A program made the position numbers and the translations under genes. Below the pieces are notes generated by a model. The model was given only the letters and a program-made list of their open reading frames with translations. It was not told the DNA's origin and ran no database searches. From Clostridia bacterium (GTDB lineage: Bacteria; Bacillota; Clostridia; Oscillospirales; Acutalibacteraceae): DNA of 64,000 nt. Shown here one piece after another: positions 1 to 8,622 of the stretch (its first letter is position 1; the number at the start of each line of letters is the position of its first letter). The stretch lies in assembly GCA_017449935.1 (NCBI GenBank), contig JAFSYP010000074.1:1-64000 (forward strand), given 5' to 3'.

Positions 1-24
1 AGTTGTATAAAGCGGCATAAGAGA

Positions 25-93
25 CCGCAAATTCCGGTTGAAATCCTCAAAATTTCAACCGGAATCTGCGGTGCCACAACGCATCGCGTTGTG
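25..93. repeat. Two consecutive hairpins, no gene in 1-192
   Basis: The first inverted repeat pairs 25-44 with 52-71: a 14-bp stem (31-44 with 52-65) extended by 5 bp after one mismatch, with a 7-nt loop. The second pairs CACAACGC (75-82) with GCGTTGTG (86-93) and is followed on the + strand by a T-rich stretch, so it could terminate a rightward transcript from outside the window. Neither has a U-run on the minus strand, so a role as terminator of the leftward operon ending at 193 is uncertain. Nothing else is recognisable in 1-192. Confidence 0.6.
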
Positions 94-192
94 AATATTT
101 TGTTAATTATTTCTTTGTCCTCTTGACGGGGTGCGGTTCAGCTTTTTGCAAGAGAGAAGCTCGCATTCTTTTGTTAAAACGATCCGTGCGCG

Positions 193-1971
193 TTACGGCA
201 TTCTTTTAAACGTATTGCGGATCAGCGCCCGGACGGCATAGATCTTGTCTTCCGTTGAATTGCTGAACGCCGCGGAGTATCTGGCATGGAGCTCGATCTG
301 TTCTTCATTGAACTCGTTCACGCTCTTGTCGAGCATTTCCAGGAACAGCTTCGCCTTGGACACGGAGCATTGTTCAAACAGTCCCAGGAACGTACCGCCT
401 GTGCTGCATCCCATAAAGCCGTAATTCCTGGAAAGCGTTTTCAGGATTTCGCCGAAGCTGCCCAGGAGCGCGTCGCCCGCAGAACGTCCCAGCGTATCGT
501 TCAACTCCTGAAGATTGTCGAGCCGTATGATCAAACAGGTGAACTGTTCGCCGAGTTCTTTCTCGCTGAGCGCATTGATCTGGACGTCGCACATCGGCCG
601 GTTCGGGAGCTTTGTGGTCTTGTCGGTATAGAGGATATACTGCAGGAAATCCTTGAGTCTGCCAATGACCACGGCGCCCGCGCAGCCGAAGAACAGGAAG
701 AACACAAGCGCCAGCGCGATGTACAGCTTGATGTTGATCTTCTGCGAGGTCACGACCGAATTGAGCAGATTCAGATAGCTTGCGCCGATATACTCGTTCA
801 GCTCTCTGGCGGTCGCCTGGACGACGGCAAACTCGTCGGTCAGCGTAGCGACCAGATCTTCGATGTCCTTTTCGACCGCTTCATCCAGGATCTGGTTTCT
901 CTTGTTGTCGATGAAAACCGACCGGATATACTCGGCGTGTTTCTTGTCGATCTCGTCGTCTTTGATCGACTGATTGATCAGAACGTATTCCTGAAGGAGA
1001 TCGTCGTACGTCGTGATGACGTTCAGACCTCTCTCATAGCCGTCAACGTCCATGATAATGGAGGAACCGGTACTCTCGTTGGAAGCGTCCTGCAGAGCTT
1101 TCTCCGTGCTGTTGATGCCCTTTTCGGCGTAATTGTCGATCAGGTACTTCAGCTTGGCGGACTTTTGCGTACTGTTCTGCAGACGGATATCCAGATCGTC
1201 GATGCGGTCCTGCTGCTTTTTCAAAAGCAGATCGTTGTCCTTGGTATATTTCCCGCGAAGGATGCTGGCATACAGATGCGGGACTTTGTTGTTGATGATG
1301 TAGTTATAGATGTTTTCCAGATCGGCAAAGGCATATCCCGTGGCGGACGCCCGGAATTCCGGATAGGAGGCTCGCTTCTGCAAAAGGTAGTCGTCGATGT
1401 CTTTGGCCGACTGCTGGATGATGTCGGCGCATTCGATATAATCGTAATCGTTGGAGCTGATGCTGGCCGCGTTGTTCGGCAGGATCAGCTGATCGACGTA
1501 CCGTTCGCTGTAAAACCGATAATAGTTGTTTACGATCGCGTCAAGCATGTTTCCGGCGTAATTCGTGGATTTATCCGAACCGGCCTCATAGGTGATCACA
1601 TAGTCGGTCGGGAAGAACGAATACTCCTCGCCCTTGCTGATCGCGGTTTCCTTTTTTTGCTCTTCTTCCTCGGGCACGATCGGACGGACTTTGACTTTTG
1701 AGCGCACTTCATCCACGGAGCAGTTCAATCCCAGATCTTCGATCGCTCCCTTGATGACGGTCGAGGAATAGATCTCGGAAACGTCCAGCTTGGAGCCGTT
1801 CGGCGTAAGGCCCTCGCTGATCGCGTCGTTCGCGTAACGAATGACCGTCGTCGCCGTATAGATCTGCTGGGCGTTTGCATAGAAGTAAACGCCCACCGCG
1901 CCGATCAGCGCAACGATGAAAATGATGAACTTACCCTTGGAAAGGTACCGCAGTAATTGAAATTCCTTCAC
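193..1971 (-). CDS. Wzz-like chain-length protein with C-terminal degenerate GGDEF domain
   Basis: A 592-residue membrane protein, last in the leftward polysaccharide operon. Residues 14-32 form the first membrane segment. The extracytoplasmic part (about 36-412, coiled-coil rich) resembles polysaccharide co-polymerases (Wzz/CapA family), and residues 416-437 form the second membrane segment. Residues 448-592 are a cytoplasmic GGDEF-like domain: the helix motif TKLPNR and the motif LDNLQELNDTLG match the family, but the GGDEF loop reads TGGTF (524-528) and no RxxD inhibitory site is seen, so it should be catalytically inactive. Start is GTG at 1971 with GGAGG 8 nt upstream, giving a 41-nt overlap with the preceding gene. 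It probably controls chain length or export in response to a nucleotide; that role is inferred. Confidence 0.8.
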   Translation of the reverse strand: MKEFQLLRYLSKGKFIIFIVALIGAVGVYFYANAQQIYTATTVIRYANDAISEGLTPNGSKLDVSEIYSSTVIKGAIEDLGLNCSVDEVRSKVKVRPIVPEEEEQKKETAISKGEEYSFFPTDYVITYEAGSDKSTNYAGNMLDAIVNNYYRFYSERYVDQLILPNNAASISSNDYDYIECADIIQQSAKDIDDYLLQKRASYPEFRASATGYAFADLENIYNYIINNKVPHLYASILRGKYTKDNDLLLKKQQDRIDDLDIRLQNSTQKSAKLKYLIDNYAEKGINSTEKALQDASNESTGSSIIMDVDGYERGLNVITTYDDLLQEYVLINQSIKDDEIDKKHAEYIRSVFIDNKRNQILDEAVEKDIEDLVATLTDEFAVVQATARELNEYIGASYLNLLNSVVTSQKINIKLYIALALVFFLFFGCAGAVVIGRLKDFLQYILYTDKTTKLPNRPMCDVQINALSEKELGEQFTCLIIRLDNLQELNDTLGRSAGDALLGSFGEILKTLSRNYGFMGCSTGGTFLGLFEQCSVSKAKLFLEMLDKSVNEFNEEQIELHARYSAAFSNSTEDKIYAVRALIRNTFKRMP

Positions 1972-3457
1972 GCTCTTTGCCTCCGCTTAAAAATCTGAAT
2001 CTGAACCAGATCACAGCATACATTCCCAGCAACAGCGCCGCAGCAAGCACAAGCAGCGTGCTTGGTCTGAGCTTTTGCATCAGTGACGGATTGGCTGTTT
2101 TGAAGGCCAGGTAATCCTTTGTCTTATACTTGATATACGCCTTGTCGACGGTCTCGATCTGTTGGGAAAGATCGGTGAACTTGCGGCGTATGTCTATAAT
2201 CATCTGACTGGCTTTTCGGATATCCGAAGCTTTATTCGAGCCGGCGCGCATTTTGGAAATGATGTCCTTGTTGGTGGCGATCTCCTTTGCGGTTTCCTGC
2301 GCCGTCAGCAAGTAATCGTCCGCCTGACTTGCCATGTAGTCCATGCCGGTCTTGGTTTTGGACATGTAGTATGTATTCTTGCCCTGATCGATCGACGGGA
2401 TCATGACGACGCTGATCATCGACTCGTTATAGATCTTTATCCCGTCGTTGCGCACGGTGTAAGCCGCCATATCCTTGTCATAGCTCAGACGCTTGATGCG
2501 GTTGATGTAGGAGAGCGCCCGGATGTAACGCGCCTTGTCGTACGAGCAGCCCGCCTGGATGATAAAAGCGCGGTATTTGGCGATGTCGTAATCGCGCAGA
2601 TCCTCCGCCTTCTGCACAAGAGATTTGAAGCTCTCGTCCGATTCCTTTTCCGTAAAGGTTTTGCTCTGCTTGACCCTTGTGTTCAGATACTTTTCGATCT
2701 GCTGTGCTTTCAGGTCGAGAAGATCGGCGATCTCCATGAACTCCACGTCGTTGAACGTGTCGATGTCAAAGGAGAGGATGGACCGGTTCTCCGAATACTT
2801 GGCGTACAGATTATCCTTGTACGATTTGCACAGGAAGCCCAGAAGCTCTTTGACGCTCACGCCCTTGATTGAAGCCGGCTTCCGGAGCGTGATCCTGTAA
2901 GACGTGGAGATGTATAAGTTATCCTCGGAAAAAGACTTCGCGTTCATCGGGTGAATGGAGATCGAGTTGATCACTTCGTTCAGATCCACGTCGTTCGGGT
3001 CGATTCCGCAGTACCAGAGCATACCTTCGACGACGGTGGGACTGGCCAGCTCGTATGCGTTGAAGCGCGTCGAATTGGGATTCAGGCCGTTGGCGCTTTC
3101 CTCATAGTTCAGACTCATTTCCGTGGTCGCCGTGTTGTCGCTTTGCAGAATGAAATAGCAAGCCGACAGCGCGATCACCGCCGCGAGCAGGATACAGATC
3201 GGTACTCTCAGCTTGACCATCGCGATCAGTGTTTTTCTGGCAAAAGTGCGGTCCGCAAAATCGGCGGCGACGCCGTCCAGCAGATCGGTCAGCGGTGCGA
3301 AGAGGTTTTTCAGGAACCTGCCGGGAGCTTTTTTGCGCTTCTCTTTCGGCTCGTCACGAAGCGCTTCTTCTGAACCGGTCTGTTCCGGCTCCTGTGTTTG
3401 TTCGGTCGGATTCGCCTGCTCGAGCTGCTCCGCTTTTTCCGTTTCTTCTGTTTTCAT
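1931..3457 (-). CDS. Wzz/CapA-like polysaccharide chain-length determinant
   Basis: A 508-residue protein with a long acidic and then basic cytoplasmic N-terminus (about 1-85), a membrane segment near 88-107, a large extracytoplasmic helical region and a second membrane segment near 463-487. This two-TM topology with an N-proximal ESANGLNPNSTRFN-type motif matches that of the downstream partner, so the two are probably paralogous subunits of a polysaccharide co-polymerase. No BY-type tyrosine kinase (CpsD/Wze) is encoded beside it, unlike many Gram-positive capsule loci. The start ATG at 3457 has AAAGGAGG upstream. Confidence 0.8.
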   Translation of the reverse strand: MKTEETEKAEQLEQANPTEQTQEPEQTGSEEALRDEPKEKRKKAPGRFLKNLFAPLTDLLDGVAADFADRTFARKTLIAMVKLRVPICILLAAVIALSACYFILQSDNTATTEMSLNYEESANGLNPNSTRFNAYELASPTVVEGMLWYCGIDPNDVDLNEVINSISIHPMNAKSFSEDNLYISTSYRITLRKPASIKGVSVKELLGFLCKSYKDNLYAKYSENRSILSFDIDTFNDVEFMEIADLLDLKAQQIEKYLNTRVKQSKTFTEKESDESFKSLVQKAEDLRDYDIAKYRAFIIQAGCSYDKARYIRALSYINRIKRLSYDKDMAAYTVRNDGIKIYNESMISVVMIPSIDQGKNTYYMSKTKTGMDYMASQADDYLLTAQETAKEIATNKDIISKMRAGSNKASDIRKASQMIIDIRRKFTDLSQQIETVDKAYIKYKTKDYLAFKTANPSLMQKLRPSTLLVLAAALLLGMYAVIWFRFRFLSGGKEREGISITAVPFQG

Positions 3458-3495
3458 GCGTCACGCCTCCTTTCGTAGAATGGTTTTCAGATTAT

Positions 3496-4389
3496 TCAAT
3501 ACCAACATATATCCGTAACGACCAGCTCCGGCTGGTTGTTGATCCTCGGGATGAAACCGGAATTGCCGAGACCTCTGCTGACGACGACCTGTGCGCCGTC
3601 GTCGGTCTGCACGACGCCCGAAGTGAACTCGGGCAGGAACCCCTCTCCGGAGCTGTACAGTCCGCCGATGCGCGGCAGGCGGATCAGTCCGCCGTGCGCA
3701 TGGCCGGTGAACGCCACGTCGATCCCTCTGTCAAGCAGCTTTTCGAGGAAAAGCTCCGGATAGTGCGTCAGGCAGATGCGGCAATTGCTCGTCGGGTCGA
3801 GCGAGTCCAGAAACTTCTTGGCGTTGTTCGTTTTGACGTCGAACTGTTTGACGTCGTCCGAAACGGCGATCAACTGCACGACGGAGCCGCCCACCTCGAC
3901 GATCAGCGCTTCGTTGCTCAGCATTCGGACGTTGTGTTCGGCCAGTTGTCCGGTGAACGTCCTGTCGCGAAAGAGGAACTGATCCAGTTCGTTGTTGCCG
4001 TAACAGGCATAGATCGGCGCGATCTCGCTCAACTGATCCGACAGGGTGAACAGGACCGAATAATCGTCGTCCTGATAGTTCATCATGTCGCCCGCGTATA
4101 CGATCAGATCCGGATGCAGCGATTCGATCTTCCGCACCAGCTTTTCGTTGTTCTCGCCGAATTCTTTGTTGTGCAGATCCGCAAGCTCGATAATCCGGAT
4201 GTTGTCCGAAACCTTGTCGCAACGGATCGAGTAAAACGAAACGGTGAAGTTCCGGTTGACCGCGATATTCACGCCGACGGTCAGGATCCCTGCCGCAAGC
4301 AGAACAAACAGAACGGCCAGAAGCGCCCGGAGAACGACGTGCTTTCTCCGCGGGCGCGTCTGCACTGTGCGATCTTTTGCGTTGTCCAT
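3496..4389 (-). CDS. Membrane-anchored metallophosphoesterase
   Basis: A 297-residue calcineurin-like phosphoesterase (YkuE/YaeI type). A basic N-terminus is followed by one membrane segment (about 20-42), placing the catalytic domain outside. Metal-binding motifs visible in order are ADLHN, AGDMMN, GNNE (in place of the usual GNHD/E), LTHYPE and GHAHGG. It lies in the polysaccharide operon between the acetyltransferase and the Wzz genes, so a role in trimming lipid-linked or phosphodiester-containing intermediates is possible but is inference. The start ATG has AAAAGGAG 9 nt upstream. Confidence 0.85.
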   Translation of the reverse strand: MDNAKDRTVQTRPRRKHVVLRALLAVLFVLLAAGILTVGVNIAVNRNFTVSFYSIRCDKVSDNIRIIELADLHNKEFGENNEKLVRKIESLHPDLIVYAGDMMNYQDDDYSVLFTLSDQLSEIAPIYACYGNNELDQFLFRDRTFTGQLAEHNVRMLSNEALIVEVGGSVVQLIAVSDDVKQFDVKTNNAKKFLDSLDPTSNCRICLTHYPELFLEKLLDRGIDVAFTGHAHGGLIRLPRIGGLYSSGEGFLPEFTSGVVQTDDGAQVVVSRGLGNSGFIPRINNQPELVVTDICWY

Positions 4390-4411
4390 CAGCCTGTTCT
4401 CCTTTTCGGTT

Positions 4412-4990
4412 TTAATCTAAATTCAATCCCGGCGCCAGATTGGAATGCGAATTGTGATCGCTGATTTTTTTTGCGGGCGTGCCCGCGATCGTGATCCCGT
4501 TGTCGACAAAGCTCTTGGTGACGACGCTGTTCGCGCCGATGGCGATATCGCTGCCGATGGTGATCTTGCCGATGACGGACGTGCACGGTCCGATAAAAAC
4601 ATTGTCGCCGATCGTCGCGGCTTCGCTTTGGCCGTTTGTCGCGCCGATCGTAACGCATTGATGGATGCGGCAGTTTTTGCCGATGCGCGCCGAGGGATGC
4701 ACCACGACAGGTCCCCAGTGCGCGATCGAAAGACCTTCTTCAAACGTGTTGGGCGGAATATGGAAGCCGCACAGCTTGCGCCCTTTTTTGCGCAGCCTGT
4801 AATGCAGCCAGAGCGCCACGGCTTTGCCGAGCGGATCTTTTTTGCAGTTTTTGTAGTACTCGGTTTTGCGCAGCAGGATCTCGTACTGCCAGATCTCGTC
4901 GCCGGCGATCCGCGGTCTTTTCCGCGTTTTATACAGGGCGATCCTGTCCTGCTCCAGATAACGCTTCAGATCGGCTTTGCTCTGTATCAT
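4412..4990 (-). CDS. Hexapeptide-repeat acetyltransferase, CysE-like
   Basis: A 192-residue left-handed beta-helix acyltransferase resembling serine O-acetyltransferases found in polysaccharide loci. Hexapeptide repeats occupy roughly residues 95-180, including HPSARIGKNCRIHQCVTIGA and IGDNVFIGPCTSVIGKITIG, with the catalytic-type histidines in SIAHWGPVVVHP and RIHQC. It most likely O-acetylates a sugar of the repeat unit, but serine as acceptor cannot be excluded. ATG at 4990 was chosen because AAAGGAGA lies 9 nt upstream; an in-frame GTG at 5017 has no such site. The start lies 62 nt inside the preceding pyruvyl transferase gene. Confidence 0.85.
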   Translation of the reverse strand: MIQSKADLKRYLEQDRIALYKTRKRPRIAGDEIWQYEILLRKTEYYKNCKKDPLGKAVALWLHYRLRKKGRKLCGFHIPPNTFEEGLSIAHWGPVVVHPSARIGKNCRIHQCVTIGATNGQSEAATIGDNVFIGPCTSVIGKITIGSDIAIGANSVVTKSFVDNGITIAGTPAKKISDHNSHSNLAPGLNLD

Positions 4991-6077
4991 GGACTTCTTC
5001 TCCTTTGATTTCTTCACCGTTTACGGCGCGCAGCAGATAGTCGCTGCTGATCTCCCGCAGACGGTCGACATAGCGGTAGACCGCGTCGTAGTCGATCGTG
5101 TCGTCCGTGCGTCCGACCGTATCCGCAGTGAGCGTGCGGTCTGCGATCCCGAACTGGTCGAGCAGCGCAGCGATCTTTTTGACGCGGCTGTCAATGGACG
5201 CGAAAACGCGGAAATCCTTTCTGTTCAGGATGGAAAACACCACGCCGTGGAACGTGCCGGTGTACACGTATTCCGCCCGGCGGAACAGCTCCGCCCACTC
5301 GAACGGCGTGAGCCGGACCGACATCTGCGAATACAGGCTGTCGTATTCGCCGGCGCCGAGGACTTCATACCCCTTTTGATGCGCGCTGTCGACGACCTGC
5401 TTTTTCAGCTCGCGCGGGATGCCGTTGCAGTAATAAAACAGCACGAAGGGCTTTGCTGTGAGCCGGCGGATCTTTTCGTTGTCCACGGCGGGCGCCGCGG
5501 TGAGAAAGGTCGGATCGCAGACCAGCGGGGGACAGACGCCCAGCGTGTTGCGGCACAGATCCTGCGCGCCCCTGTCTCTGGCCGACAGGGCCGTGAAGCC
5601 GCGCATCGCCGCGCGCACCGCGTCCGGGACGTCCGCGCCGGCCGCTTTGCCTGTGCTCGGCGCATAGGCGACGATCCGTCCGGCGGTCAGAGCGCCGCTG
5701 TACTTGACGAGCGAAAAGCTCTTCGGGTCGAGGTAGTTCCACACCTCGTCGCTCCCAATCACGATACAGTCCAAACCAAGCGCGTTGATCTGTCCGGCGT
5801 TATAGACCGGTTCGGTCAGGCTGTAATACCGCTTCCGGTTTTCGGAAAAGAGCATCGGCTGCGTGATCTTCTGCAGCCAGGAGGCCGGCGTTTCCGTTCC
5901 CGGATAAAACCGGAAAAAGCCGCCGACGTTGATGATGTTCTGTTTCGGAATGATGTAGTTAATAATCCGGACGTCGTCGTCCGGAAACAGCGCTTTCAGC
6001 TTTTCCTGCAGCGCCCAGCTTTGCATGAACGCGCCGAAATTATTGATGGTGTGATGCGTTAAGATTCCGATCTTCAT
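4929..6077 (-). CDS. Polysaccharide pyruvyl transferase family protein
   Basis: A 382-residue protein of the PF04230 family (CsaB/WcaK), which adds ketal pyruvate from phosphoenolpyruvate to sugars of surface polymers. Supporting motifs are the N-terminal MKIGILTHHTINNFGAFMQS, the central VIGSDEVWN, and YVYTGTFHGVVFSILNRKDF near residue 275. Its first codons overlap the stop of the upstream GT4 gene (ATGA), showing translational coupling. The C-terminal 25 residues are polar and run 62 nt into the next gene; a +1 shift near 5029 would meet a TAA, so a small indel there cannot be ruled out. Confidence 0.88.
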   Translation of the reverse strand: MKIGILTHHTINNFGAFMQSWALQEKLKALFPDDDVRIINYIIPKQNIINVGGFFRFYPGTETPASWLQKITQPMLFSENRKRYYSLTEPVYNAGQINALGLDCIVIGSDEVWNYLDPKSFSLVKYSGALTAGRIVAYAPSTGKAAGADVPDAVRAAMRGFTALSARDRGAQDLCRNTLGVCPPLVCDPTFLTAAPAVDNEKIRRLTAKPFVLFYYCNGIPRELKKQVVDSAHQKGYEVLGAGEYDSLYSQMSVRLTPFEWAELFRRAEYVYTGTFHGVVFSILNRKDFRVFASIDSRVKKIAALLDQFGIADRTLTADTVGRTDDTIDYDAVYRYVDRLREISSDYLLRAVNGEEIKGEEVHDTEQSRSEALSGAGQDRPV

Positions 6078-7189
6078 AGTTGCTTCCCGTTTGCGGCGGC
6101 GTACAAATCCAGATACAGGCTCTGCATCCGCTGCGCTTCATATCGTATATCGTATCCGGCGGCCTTGAGGTCTGCCGCACGGCTCGTTCTTTCTTTCTGC
6201 GGCAGATCGAGGATCGCCTTGGCCCAGCCTTCGGGATCGTCGTGCAGACCGAGGAACGTTACATTATCCGTGACCTTGACCTCCGGCGTGATCGCGTTCG
6301 ACAACACGCACGGCAGATCCGCCGCCTGCGCCTCGACCGCCACGACCGGCAGACCTTCGTTGATCGACGTCATGATGAAAACGTCAAACGCGCTGTACCA
6401 TTCGTTGACGTTGGTCTGTACGCCGGTATAGGTCACGGCGTCGGCGATGCCGAGCTCGGCGGTGTGCCGCTTCATCATGTCTTCCAGCTCGCCCGTTCCG
6501 ACCATGACCAGATGCGTATGGGGGTTTATTATATGCATCCGGGCAAAAACTTCCAGGATCATCTTCTGGTTCTTCTGCGGCGTCAGTCTGCCGACGTGTC
6601 CCAGAATGAACTTATCTCCGAATCCGTACCGTTCGCGGATCGAAGCCCTTGCGCCGGCGTCAAAGGCAAATTCGTCGACGTTGATCGCGTTATGGATCAG
6701 CTCATGCTTCCCGTTCCAGCGCTTTTCGGAAAAATAGAATTTTCCCGCCGCATCGGAACAGCCCCAGTAATCCGTGGCGACGTATTTGATCATCGGGCGC
6801 ATCAGCTTTTTCAGCTCGTTCTTCCAGCCGAAGGGCACGGCGGTCGCGTGTGCGTGCGCGATCCGCACGGGGATCCCGTTCGTTTTGGCGGACTGCAGCG
6901 CATACAGCATCAGAGAGCCGTTGTGCGTATGGATGATCCTGTATTCCGGATGCGTCCGGAACAGATCGGTCATATACGCCAGATACTTGCGATAGCTCAT
7001 GAAGCCGGGCGACACGAAGATCCTGCCGCCCAGCGAGCGGATCTCCTCGTCATAGTCTCCGGGCGCCGGTTTGTTCGCCAGAAAATCAAACTGCACGGTC
7101 TCGCGGTCGACGTGCCGATAAAAATTCATCAGCATCGTCTCGATACCGCCGCGATCCATATTGCTGACGGAATGTAAAATCCTGATCAT
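6074..7189 (-). CDS. GT4-family glycosyltransferase (EpsF-like)
   Basis: A 371-residue GT-B fold enzyme. The N-terminal domain begins MIRILHSVSNMDRGGIETM, a pattern of donor-independent N-domains in EpsF-type enzymes. The C-terminal nucleotide-sugar domain has GHVGRLTPQKNQ and the retaining-GT4 signature MTSINEGLPVVAVEAQA. The acceptor and donor are not predictable from sequence. ATG at 7189 was chosen over an upstream TTG at 7207 because AGAGG lies 5 nt upstream of it and the family usually starts here. It overlaps the pyruvyl transferase gene by 4 nt. Confidence 0.9.
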   Translation of the reverse strand: MIRILHSVSNMDRGGIETMLMNFYRHVDRETVQFDFLANKPAPGDYDEEIRSLGGRIFVSPGFMSYRKYLAYMTDLFRTHPEYRIIHTHNGSLMLYALQSAKTNGIPVRIAHAHATAVPFGWKNELKKLMRPMIKYVATDYWGCSDAAGKFYFSEKRWNGKHELIHNAINVDEFAFDAGARASIRERYGFGDKFILGHVGRLTPQKNQKMILEVFARMHIINPHTHLVMVGTGELEDMMKRHTAELGIADAVTYTGVQTNVNEWYSAFDVFIMTSINEGLPVVAVEAQAADLPCVLSNAITPEVKVTDNVTFLGLHDDPEGWAKAILDLPQKERTSRAADLKAAGYDIRYEAQRMQSLYLDLYAAANGKQL

Positions 7190-7214
7190 ATGTACCTCTG
7201 CAAACAATTAATTA

Positions 7215-8576
7215 TTATTCAAGCCGCATCCGCGGTTTTCTCGTTATGCGCGCATCCTTCCGCCTTTTTTCATACCGCCACTTGTCGAGCCTGTTCATGC
7301 GCAGCACGTCCGTCTCCCGCAGCGGCGGTTCCTTGACAGGGGCAAAGAAGAAGGACATCGGGATCATGCGGATCACCATGCTCGACCAGTAATAGAACAT
7401 CGTGTTGTCCGTCAGATAGGTGACGAGCATGTAGATGTTGATCGTCAGGAAACAGACGGCGACTTTTTCGCCGCAGCGGCTGATGAACCAATGCGTCTGG
7501 AACACATAGTAGCCCAGGATCCAGAACAAAAATCCCCAGAAGCCCATCTCGACGTACATCTTCAGGATGTCGTTGTGCACCGCGTTGATGTTCACGACCT
7601 GATCCTTCGTCCCGCGCATACTCTTCAGAAGCTGGACGCAGAACTCGTACCCCTTGCCGCGGTAGGACGGCCTGACTTCATAGAACTGCGAGATGTAGTC
7701 ATATATCCTGTCGCGGCCGTTGAGCTCGATATCGTGCTCGATACAGAACTTTGTAAAAATCCCCTGCTGAATGATCGTGATGTAATAATAGCAGAACGCG
7801 ACGATCAGACACGCGGTGAAGATCAGCGCTCTGTCTTTGCCCTTCGTTCCGAGAACGGAACAGAAAAGCGCGAACGCCAGCGCCATCAGCATACTTAAAA
7901 AGGCGATACGTTTCAATCCGGCGACAAAAAGGAACAGCGCGATCCCGGCGTACAGGAACCTGTACTTTTCGCCCGGAGAGAAAAGGAGAAAATATATGAT
8001 GAATACGCCCATCACAAATGTGATATCGTGGATCTCGATCGCGCGGATAAAGGTGGAATTGCCGATGACGTCGTTCGCGCCGAAAGAGGTGATATTCGAG
8101 AGAATGTCCTTGATCGCGCCGCCGAAGCCGGTCGTCGCCGCGCCCAGGCCGATGATGACGAAGTTGGCGGCGGCGATCCCGAAGAAGGTATATTTTGCCG
8201 CGTCCTCCTCAAACAGATAGACGGCGGACAGCACGATGGCGATATTCAAAAGCTGGTAGGATATCTTGGAAACGCCCTTCATGATAAACTTGATGGACTG
8301 AAGATCTAGTATCCAGATCAGGATGGAACAGAAAATGATCGCGATGATGATGGAGGCGTACATGATCCCGAACCGCGACAGCGCCTTATAGTGCTTGAAA
8401 TTGCCGGTCCAGAGGATATAGATGACAGCCAGACCCAAAGCGCCGGCAGATATGATCTTAGGCAGCGCGCCGAGCGCGAAGTTCACGACCTTCCAGTCTC
8501 CCATCGCGGCGCCGAAAATGAAAAATATGTAAAGACCGATGAAGATCTTCGATTTTTTGGTATCGATTCCGTTCAT
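7215..8576 (-). CDS. O-antigen polymerase/ligase-like membrane protein (Wzy)
   Basis: A 453-residue polytopic membrane protein with about ten or eleven hydrophobic segments from residue 10 to about 415 and a basic cytoplasmic tail. The large loop before the last segments contains VNINAVHNDILKMYVEMG, whose HND core is the conserved histidine motif of the Wzy/WaaL family (PF04932). In a Wzx/Wzy-dependent locus that also encodes a flippase and Wzz proteins, this is the best candidate for the repeat-unit polymerase. The ribosome binding site is weak. Confidence 0.8.
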   Translation of the reverse strand: MNGIDTKKSKIFIGLYIFFIFGAAMGDWKVVNFALGALPKIISAGALGLAVIYILWTGNFKHYKALSRFGIMYASIIIAIIFCSILIWILDLQSIKFIMKGVSKISYQLLNIAIVLSAVYLFEEDAAKYTFFGIAAANFVIIGLGAATTGFGGAIKDILSNITSFGANDVIGNSTFIRAIEIHDITFVMGVFIIYFLLFSPGEKYRFLYAGIALFLFVAGLKRIAFLSMLMALAFALFCSVLGTKGKDRALIFTACLIVAFCYYYITIIQQGIFTKFCIEHDIELNGRDRIYDYISQFYEVRPSYRGKGYEFCVQLLKSMRGTKDQVVNINAVHNDILKMYVEMGFWGFLFWILGYYVFQTHWFISRCGEKVAVCFLTINIYMLVTYLTDNTMFYYWSSMVIRMIPMSFFFAPVKEPPLRETDVLRMNRLDKWRYEKRRKDARITRKPRMRLE

Positions 8577-8622
8577 TCTCTATGCCACCGTATCTTTCCC
8601 GCGCGGCGTTTTTGTGCTGTCC

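Noticed and set aside
286..1701. Long open frame antisense to the Wzz-GGDEF gene
   Set aside because: No ribosome binding site, composition follows the complementary coding strand and no family motif is seen.
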